The notes beneath the pieces are model-generated. The model was not told where the DNA came from. It was given only the letters and a program-made list of their open reading frames with translations, and ran no database searches. Positions 10,001-11,480 of a DNA stretch of 11,480 nucleotides are shown piece by piece; position 1 is the first letter of the stretch; every line of letters begins with the position of its first letter. The stretch comes from Chrysochromulina tobinii. Its lineage: Eukaryota; Haptophyta; Prymnesiales; Chrysochromulinaceae. Location: positions 1 through 11,480 of the forward strand of contig JWZX01000442.1 of the NCBI GenBank assembly GCA_001275005.1, written 5' to 3'. A program made the translations under genes and the position numbers.

Positions 10001-11071
10001 GAGAAGGAGCGAGAGGCGATTCTCGCAGCCAACTTCCTGCCGTACGCCCTCACGGTCATGCGCGGGCGGCGAGGCTGCGCGCAGGCCAAACCCGCGAGCG
10101 CGTACAAGGCATACCTCGGCGTGCGCAAGGCGCACAGCAAGCGCACCGTCGAGCTGCCCTCGACTAAGCTCGTCTGGCAAATGTGCAAAAGGCTGAATGC
10201 GAAGCACCTGAACGAGTTTGGCGCCCAGTCGCTCATCGTGAGGCGCAAGCAGCCCTTCACCAAGGAGATCCTCCACGAGCTCCTGATCTCGACCGACAAG
10301 GGCGCACTCGACCTGACGGTGCCCGCCGTAGGAGCGGCCTTCCGCGCCTTTGTCGCGACATTGCGCCAGACGGGCATGCGCAAGAGCGAGCTCGCGCTCA
10401 GCGCCGGCGCTACCTTCACGCCCGCGCTGGCGACTCGCTCGCACTTGCAGTGGTGCCTTCGAGGTGTCATCTATGCTGACCCGCCGGCGGATCTCCTCCG
10501 GCACCCCCGAAATGGTGACTATGCGATCCTCATCCCGCCGCCCAGCAAGGCGGACCCGTACGGCGAAGTGTGGGGTGCGCTTCCAATCTACCTCCACCAC
10601 TCGCCAACGGATCCGGACTCCGCCTTTAACCATCTCGCCACCCTCGAGCTCACCGTGCCCGCCGTGGGGCAGCAGCGCCGAGTCGTGCCGCTAATCTCGG
10701 CAGACAACAAGCGGCCGCTCGCCGCCGGCCAGCTCGACAGCATGCTTCAGCTCATCCTTCGCCGCCTGATTGGCAAGGTGAACGCCAGCAAGTACAGCTG
10801 GCACTCGGCACGGATCTATCTAGCGTGCTCGCTCCTGGCGGCTGGCGCCTCCCACGCCCAAATTCAGGCCCTGTGCCGCTGGCAGACGGAAGACTCGCTC
10901 CGGGTCTATGCCCGCCTCAACCCGAGCAGCTACAAGGAGCTGCTCTCGCGCGCTGCCAGCGCGCAGGTTGACTCCGTCTCCGTGGGGTCCCTTCCCCCGC
11001 TCTCGAGCGAGCTCGCCATCCGGCAGCTCCTCGGTCTCTCACTGGTCGACGCCCTTGCGGCGGGAGCCTAA
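1943..11071 (+). CDS. Single-frame polyprotein of a tyrosine-recombinase retrotransposon (Gag-like, RT, RNase H, YR)
   Basis: The ORF has 3042 codons without interruption. The ATG at 1943 directly follows an in-frame TAG at 1937-1939, which fixes the start, and the stop is TAA at 11069-11071. Order of parts: Gag-like region (about 1-690), RS-like linker (692-740), acidic patch (904-915), Lys/Gly/Arg-rich region (946-1050), pre-RT block (YPDQE 1499-1503; LPRHLQSL 1525-1532), RT fingers (KPNGKRR 1573-1579), methyltransferase-like insertion (about 1793-1976), RT palm (DD 2041-2042; YTDD 2151-2154), RNase H (D2331, E2372, D2398, D2450) and tyrosine recombinase (R2813, K2869, H2954, R2957, W2980, Y2989). 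DIRS/Ngaro elements use RT plus RNase H plus a tyrosine recombinase, and lack protease and DDE integrase; none is seen here. Those elements usually use two or three ORFs, so this full fusion is unusual. How the product is cut is unknown. The intact catalytic residues suggest a recent or still functional copy. Confidence 0.92.
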   Translation: MDFVAVPAGTAPVAALALRGADPPLSFATADSFNTTLGVALCAVPGAAPGRMEAAYSNVAAELVGALFTNDAAVLDSATILSVIDPTKLRAVWLRLVFDGLDDAASLSGSRFRYERDNVLAGLDYSALGMPVGYLVTAADLFLTEVSAGAVGGGPTLWVRSTTIRAFASPVRGHPGLYSLAPLADLYRFAPGIFHTAERDLVDSPFRLVLEESRRRAQDAHMPYAALASASPLNTARAAAQAFIATAPPGRNWELYGPNGTPGDLTRRAQDWSDRCSLAGPIGAGGGGHAFLEVVCRRFDELALALPSLHTVLEGLLSVQAITAELASLAAGCFKPARGLPVNIQMLLAIEAACLELLSPMEEHNLLTARQRVEWICTMQQDTHARGGGGGGGGASADSSESVDHSILQRVKAALSTPVARIYFAELRALLDAVPPNSLTISKKLTSSPLAFVRRMGTGVAPPSSCTSSLWRDEFDRASLHVLKDKWRYNLSMRLAADKQGKVMQTAEKYRISSIAAAAIAEFRFDEIDWFGLTYEVRGVQADTDFMLMPIELHYSETDHFVSLGMVVQRVESALSLDSLATNSLTSAVDRAKTFFQDHCTPELTRADDIETIQTFFKEMWSSVREEWFPVISGRAPLQAFPDVVVPRSSSCWGALDEAEKDGVATKALLRNKALAHKLGLDTTRVSYPAGMARPGAAGSSRAGRSRSPSPSGGRASPSSRRDDGGGISRRPPTPPGEGGPPMAVFWRNQTDFAFSSSGTTVVPLQASIATGVSQTKFCWPVVASLKETAALRRRYCQTPGHARCISGAAHEQSDRMRVYFTKLFSGKRKQQDFERGRDLDGPDRDYTSTAKAAKLASDLEADMLATPAGWPPGTGPPALKLGGLGERMAFGHPAIVPGYRSVEPGEEVEEEEVDWSGMAEAWAHDDAAAASGSERSAAASAAAAKGGGTPRGGGKGRGKGRGAKGGGKAKGGGAKGGEKGGAKGGGGAKGGEKGGAKGGGGAKGGEKGGAAAGEKGGKGAAGGGGAKGRGRGGGKGGGKGGGRGRGRGGAVVSFASGAAGAAWSEVATAAARAARATARAAVPVLLAPLAMSSKIILYMLAISATSAPALLLPAGGGVWGREAPRTFLGAAAMKGASSAASRWAPALLEDQPRGLTAHYVAAQRLASGDSLCCTNWVAVCLVAPGLVGAPGTVWRDLSELEGTPEHAIAAVAAYRGHSLFYDLPALASLEPIFTGAERDVVDRALGVGGGFEVGKRAAMPPLPGPSQGFERETRSFDEMWAVHRSEVAELRGVFSEPGPALTALEAGRLACPLAAGYGTTGSECVSELAASFDKIWAADCPAWRERIAEADPAQIPLSLRETGALASFKDEALALTPFASRCRPPWTAKRPPPAPQLPGPPGPRDFEGFYPPGHFRAKADPWLFAQRAYLLDALEHGEACTAKPPEVLIFSDHERLPEYRGRLYEYDAAHGEYTLTDTAAPATTHLNLPFAVHFSEGYPDQEIFSTLEFGVDFDADNLEMQVVLPRHLQSLAGGLAKIQTDIAMRAGRGWYELFDRMPRNPWRPQQVGTRPKPNGKRRVIINASFPHGELADDYGVRVHALNALSKRSYDSVRGSDGKRMCRLLDKVRVTARSAPPQADDGAVKPLAEAAQFSARLGKVRVERADASATHPWSVQGGLGSILGTPFLARGADQQEAACDAYDLLHANPNRSAFTVAAEFGLKCSASQARVSARARASYESVLAAGVARGRSLQLVDRGRPGRSHLDAVAVRVVAKARLLNDAQRVAQAAVGTASKLVLHLFASSGELADELKLHGVGCTTAGIHRNADLCEDATYQRLMAQACAGVYVMVVAAVWSMSGSDEVTRRVVAVITAACRRGASYVLESPAEQVGVVPDLELELRRQTDSRKACFARCRLGSESQQATTMIYSAGLARLDALAGLHCRCHGLHAARAASRNSRPYELTALIAAAAADWVHRAQAGATWTVGLALRPCERVLALSDDGAKRPPELKWYISEYMSDDAVLKHVSIIVGTFVVTLSDDFNDWFYQLKLMAGCYWMVGYILLELEKLASEAPELRYIVEKVLGQGTVPGSNWGQRLCELVLHMWDTVFEVLDGSHTAAQRLDSPELDGWFARREAAGLAGRLHARGGYTDDTKFRFVGPERARRGAKAWCFVTKGFRTIMADASKRMLGVHDVSLGTCFNYSLGIAFIGEDKLQRALAQLHSLARGELAASIYRSLVGLLLHLAFLAGMRPSATHGMFTPMMEGGALAQGPDTLVAGRHLTPAIVARAGEWTERLSRSSGAPFTSAVASMARVAQAGPGAARHFWRSDACKEGTTHPGIAGICTGRGSPRVWVRRLTGDELLLPVPVTEFAGFFGNCSLWGASVPADELVVSEVDALVPAFVLTREASASPLMQHVLAAVNALECMARLREHMTIGHISSEVNVTADLPSRGRISELLLIAEHAGANLTIEPHPGALDLLLSELVQLELDRRPATALGSHNICMDGRPLAHVERVPACADVTISLSAPGPQRHVASANRPLPYARPRVERHVPAAAVAAVGHHHAAVAIDLPERTVTTTQLEAPHDFTVQRRAAVVERESDVLDLMLPERTALKRLLGDTTCYALKPAAASRLAQMCGAVHDATWDNAGSKAKLDSNMKLWRGYCDGLNTPCWRPCEAGLTMQEKEREAILAANFLPYALTVMRGRRGCAQAKPASAYKAYLGVRKAHSKRTVELPSTKLVWQMCKRLNAKHLNEFGAQSLIVRRKQPFTKEILHELLISTDKGALDLTVPAVGAAFRAFVATLRQTGMRKSELALSAGATFTPALATRSHLQWCLRGVIYADPPADLLRHPRNGDYAILIPPPSKADPYGEVWGALPIYLHHSPTDPDSAFNHLATLELTVPAVGQQRRVVPLISADNKRPLAAGQLDSMLQLILRRLIGKVNASKYSWHSARIYLACSLLAAGASHAQIQALCRWQTEDSLRVYARLNPSSYKELLSRAASAQVDSVSVGSLPPLSSELAIRQLLGLSLVDALAAGA
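4016..4180 (+). other. RS-like low-complexity linker in the polyprotein
   Basis: Residues 692-746 are rich in Arg, Ser, Gly and Pro (for example GRSRSPSPSGGR and RRPPTPPGEGG), a disordered composition like RS domains. It separates the Gag-like region from a segment with a Cys/His cluster (C797, H802, C805, H811). It could be a phosphorylated, flexible RNA-binding linker or a place where the polyprotein is cut. Neither is shown by the sequence. Confidence 0.6.
4778..5092 (+). other. Lys/Gly/Arg-rich RNA-binding-type region (nucleocapsid-like)
   Basis: Residues 946-1050 are almost only Gly, Lys, Arg, Ala and Glu, with GKGRGKGRG at the start, KGGEKGGAKGG units in the middle and GRGRGRGG at the end. 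RGG- and KGG-type regions bind RNA without folding. An acidic patch (EEVEEEEVD, residues 907-915) and an Ala/Ser run lie just before it. By position it may replace the zinc-knuckle nucleocapsid of other retroelements. The function is inferred from composition. Confidence 0.7.
4855..4974 (+). repeat. 42-bp in-frame tandem repeat, about 2.9 copies
   Basis: The phrase gccaagggtggcgagaagg recurs at 4865, 4907 and 4949, an exact 42-bp period encoding a 14-residue unit of the KGGEKGGAKGGGGA type. The copies are nearly identical in DNA, including third bases, so they arose by recent duplication. The surrounding Gly/Lys region shows the same theme with more divergence. Copy number probably differs between copies of the element. 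Confidence 0.9.
5188..5298 (+). other. Hydrophobic segment after the basic region
   Basis: Around residues 1083-1118 the polyprotein becomes strongly hydrophobic: VPVLLAPLAM, then KIILYMLAISATSAPALLLP. It follows the Arg/Lys/Gly-rich region and an Ala/Arg run. In isolation it looks like a membrane segment, or like a signal peptide beginning at the internal Met at nt 5216. No membrane role is known for the polymerase part of such elements. It could be a buried helix or the boundary between Gag and Pol products. Confidence 0.4.
7061..7168 (+). other. Possible helix-turn-helix segment
   Basis: Residues 1707-1742 have a helix, turn and helix pattern of the type found in homeodomain-like transposase DNA-binding domains: a Ser/Thr-led helix (SAFTVAAEFGL), a short turn (KCSASQ) and a basic second helix (ARVSARARASY). 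It lies inside the RT insertion, just before the methyltransferase-like part. A DNA-binding role is a guess from the pattern. Alanine-rich helices with no such role could look the same. Confidence 0.3.
7319..7870 (+). other. Methyltransferase-like (Rossmann) domain inside the RT
   Basis: Residues 1793-1976 start with LVLHLFASSGELADEL, which fits the nucleotide/SAM-binding loop of C5-type DNA methyltransferases (LxLFxGxG). A DLCEDATYQRLM stretch follows (acidic end of a second strand), then VVAAVW, then YVLESP (1882-1887), which fits the E-N/S-P motif, then ARCRLG and ATTMIYS with a Cys/His tail. Related retroelements of algae and DIRS elements carry methyltransferase-like modules. The usual Pro-Cys catalytic motif expected after VVAAV is replaced by WSMSG, and the stretch from there to YVLESP looks shortened. 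The domain is therefore probably catalytically dead in this copy, or diverged to a structural role. Confidence 0.5.
8921..9310 (+). other. RNase H domain
   Basis: This domain follows the RT directly and degrades the RNA strand of the RNA-DNA hybrid. The four acidic positions of the RNase H active site can be assigned: D2331 in FWRSDACKEG, E2372 in VPVTEFAGFF, D2398 in SEVDALVPAFVL, and D2450 in HISSEVNVTADLPSRG (2440-2455). The last motif has the N-x-x-A-D-x-x-S-R form shared by RNase H domains of DIRS, Ngaro and LTR elements. All key residues are present, so activity is expected. Confidence 0.82.
9899..10960 (+). other. Tyrosine recombinase (integrase) domain
   Basis: The enzyme would join the circular DNA copy to the target by strand exchange through a covalent tyrosine-DNA link. 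Residues about 2653-2765 form a helical, basic core-binding domain. The catalytic domain starts near 2766 (VRRKQPFTKEIL). Catalytic positions are all seen: R2813 in TGMRKSEL, K2869 in PSKADPYG, H2954 and R2957 in the WHSAR box, W2980 in CRWQTEDS, and nucleophile Y2989 in LRVYARL. The spacing matches YR proteins of DIRS/Ngaro elements. A Crypton would carry this domain without RT, so the fused RT and RNase H exclude that reading. Confidence 0.9.
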
Positions 11072-11151
11072 GCGGTACACCCGCGCGTGCGAGCCCTCTG
11101 CACTGCAAGGCCTCTCGTCGCGGGCTCCGATAACGACGAACCACTCGTTTG

Positions 11152-11203
11152 CCGCGTTCTCAGAATCCGCCGCGTCACCGCGTTCTCAGGATCCGCCGTG
11201 AGC
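11152..11203. repeat. 26-bp tandem duplication
   Basis: Two adjacent 26-bp units start at 11152 and 11178. Each begins ccgcgttctcag, followed by a/g and atccgccg. The first 21 bases differ at one position, and the last five differ. The second unit shares its core with the downstream copy at 11344-11369. Confidence 0.85.
11166..11191. repeat. Direct repeat, copy 1 (26 bp; partner at 11344-11369)
   Basis: The segment starts tccgccgcgtc and ends accgcgttctcagga. It recurs 178 bp downstream with a single c/t difference. It overlaps the tandem duplication. In Ngaro/PAT-type elements, split direct repeats (B1, A2, B2) lie after the last ORF, so this pair is a candidate for part of such an arrangement. 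Confidence 0.75.
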
Positions 11204-11301
11204 ATCAACGAGTGCAGTCGGATTTTCCGAAGCTACCCTCTACTGGGTCTGCTACGATACCAAAGCCCCTTCCTTAACCGGGTTGTAATCATACCGGGCC
11301 T

Positions 11302-11320
11302 CGGACGAGAAACTCGTCCG
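11302..11320. repeat. Perfect 8-bp hairpin with 3-nt loop
   Basis: cggacgag, then aaa, then ctcgtccg. The arms are perfectly complementary. It lies between the two 26-bp direct repeats. It could be a structural element of the transcript end or a recombination-related site; the sequence does not say which. Confidence 0.75.
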
Positions 11321-11343
11321 GGATACAGGACACTGGCGAGAGC

Positions 11344-11369
11344 TCCGCCGCGTTACCGCGTTCTCAGGA
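11344..11369. repeat. Direct repeat, copy 2 (partner at 11166-11191)
   Basis: This copy matches 11166-11191 at 25 of 26 positions. The sequence between the two copies includes the perfect hairpin at 11302-11320. No third copy was found before the polyprotein start. Confidence 0.75.
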
Positions 11370-11410
11370 CCTCGCTGAGTGACTCAGGGACTGCCTCAGG
11401 GCAATACCCC

Positions 11411-11425
11411 CGATGCGCCGCATCG
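11411..11425. repeat. Near-perfect palindrome (7-bp arms, 1-nt centre)
   Basis: cgatgcg, c, cgcatcg. The arms are exactly complementary. With only one central base it is a symmetrical DNA site rather than a good RNA hairpin, in form like a binding or recombination site. Confidence 0.65.
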
Positions 11426-11439
11426 CGGCGGCGACAACA

Positions 11440-11473
11440 AGCGGTGCCCTCCTAAGGGACAAAGGGCACCGCT
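11440..11473. repeat. 11-bp hairpin near the right edge
   Basis: agcggtgccct (11440-11450) pairs perfectly with agggcaccgct (11463-11473) around a 12-nt spacer. This is the strongest inverted repeat in the 3' region and ends 7 bp before the window edge. It is a candidate 3'-end structure of the retroelement transcript or part of its terminal repeat. Confidence 0.75.
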
Positions 11474-11480
11474 CCTGATT

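Larger units (their letters stand above)
1943..11071 (+). mobile_element. DIRS/Ngaro-like (YR) retrotransposon, minimal extent
   Basis: The coordinates give the coding core only. The combination of YTDD reverse transcriptase, RNase H and a C-terminal tyrosine recombinase in one unit defines the YR retrotransposon order. LTR elements would carry a DDE integrase and LINEs an endonuclease, and neither is visible. Members integrate through a circular DNA intermediate, so target-site duplications are not expected. Termini in this order are either inverted repeats with an internal complementary region (DIRS) or split direct repeats (Ngaro/PAT). The 26-bp repeats after the stop codon fit the second type better, but no matching left-end copy was found, so both boundaries remain open. 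The element lies head-to-head with the secreted-protein gene and may sit in its 5' region. Confidence 0.85.
11072..11480. other. Non-coding 3' region of the element with repeats and hairpins
   Basis: These 409 bp after the TAA hold no ORF that I accept. They contain three copies of ccgcgttctcag (11152, 11178, 11356), a 26-bp tandem duplication, and several inverted repeats (11302-11320, 11375-11387, 11411-11425, 11440-11473). Base composition is less extreme than in the coding part. The density of structure suggests the 3' untranslated region and terminal repeat zone of the retroelement. Whether the right boundary is inside the window is unknown. Confidence 0.6.

Noticed and set aside
1943-11071. 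Aspartic protease, DDE integrase or LINE endonuclease in the polyprotein
   Set aside because: No D-S/T-G protease box in a fitting context, no zinc-binding plus DDE arrangement and no endonuclease motifs were found. The C-terminal enzyme is clearly a tyrosine recombinase.
11087-11455. Plus-strand ORF of 122 codons after the polyprotein
   Set aside because: It crosses the direct repeats and hairpins, has no recognisable domain and has a composition unlike the neighbouring coding sequence.
1600-11480. Terminal inverted repeats joining the left gap and the right region
   Set aside because: By eye, only short matches of about 8 bp (for example cgactgca) are shared by the left gap and the reverse complement of the right end, with inconsistent spacing.

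Overview
The window looks like nuclear DNA of a eukaryotic microalga. It is visibly very G+C rich, coding third positions are mostly G or C, and the two genes found have no visible introns. One gene is a secreted protein with a long Pro/Pro/Pro/Ser tract, a style common in haptophytes, dinoflagellates and green algae. The other is a retroelement polyprotein whose motif wording most resembles elements of dinoflagellates and haptophytes. I favour one of those two groups, but the sequence alone does not settle which.

Layout. (1) Positions 1-1459, minus strand: the first 486 codons of a gene that runs off the left edge. It encodes a signal peptide, a short Pro/Ser hinge, a discoidin/fucolectin-like carbohydrate-binding domain, a Pro/Ser tract of about 120 residues and part of a further region. 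(2) Positions 1460-1942: a non-coding gap between divergent genes, with a small AGTC repeat and a strong hairpin just before the next start codon. (3) Positions 1943-11071, plus strand: one uninterrupted reading frame of 3042 codons, the complete polyprotein of a tyrosine-recombinase (DIRS/Ngaro-like) retrotransposon. (4) Positions 11072-11480: non-coding, with a 26-bp tandem duplication, a further 26-bp repeat copy 178 bp downstream, and a cluster of hairpins. This is probably the 3' part of the element, and the right end may lie outside the window.

The polyprotein reads in order: a Gag-like N-terminal region (about residues 1-690), an RS-like linker, a Cys/His cluster, an acidic patch, a Lys/Gly/Arg-rich RNA-binding-type region with a 42-bp tandem repeat, a hydrophobic stretch, and a pre-RT region. 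Then come reverse-transcriptase finger motifs, a roughly 450-residue insertion with a helix-turn-helix-like segment and a methyltransferase-like fold, the RT palm with its YTDD box, RNase H, and a tyrosine recombinase with all catalytic residues. No aspartic protease or DDE integrase is seen, as expected for YR retroelements. RT and RNase H would copy the RNA and the recombinase would integrate a circular DNA intermediate.

The points most worth a second look are the fusion of all functions into one frame, the methyltransferase-like module lying inside the RT with its usual catalytic motif apparently lost, a recurring sequence block in the N-terminal half, and the repeat/hairpin cluster after the stop codon.
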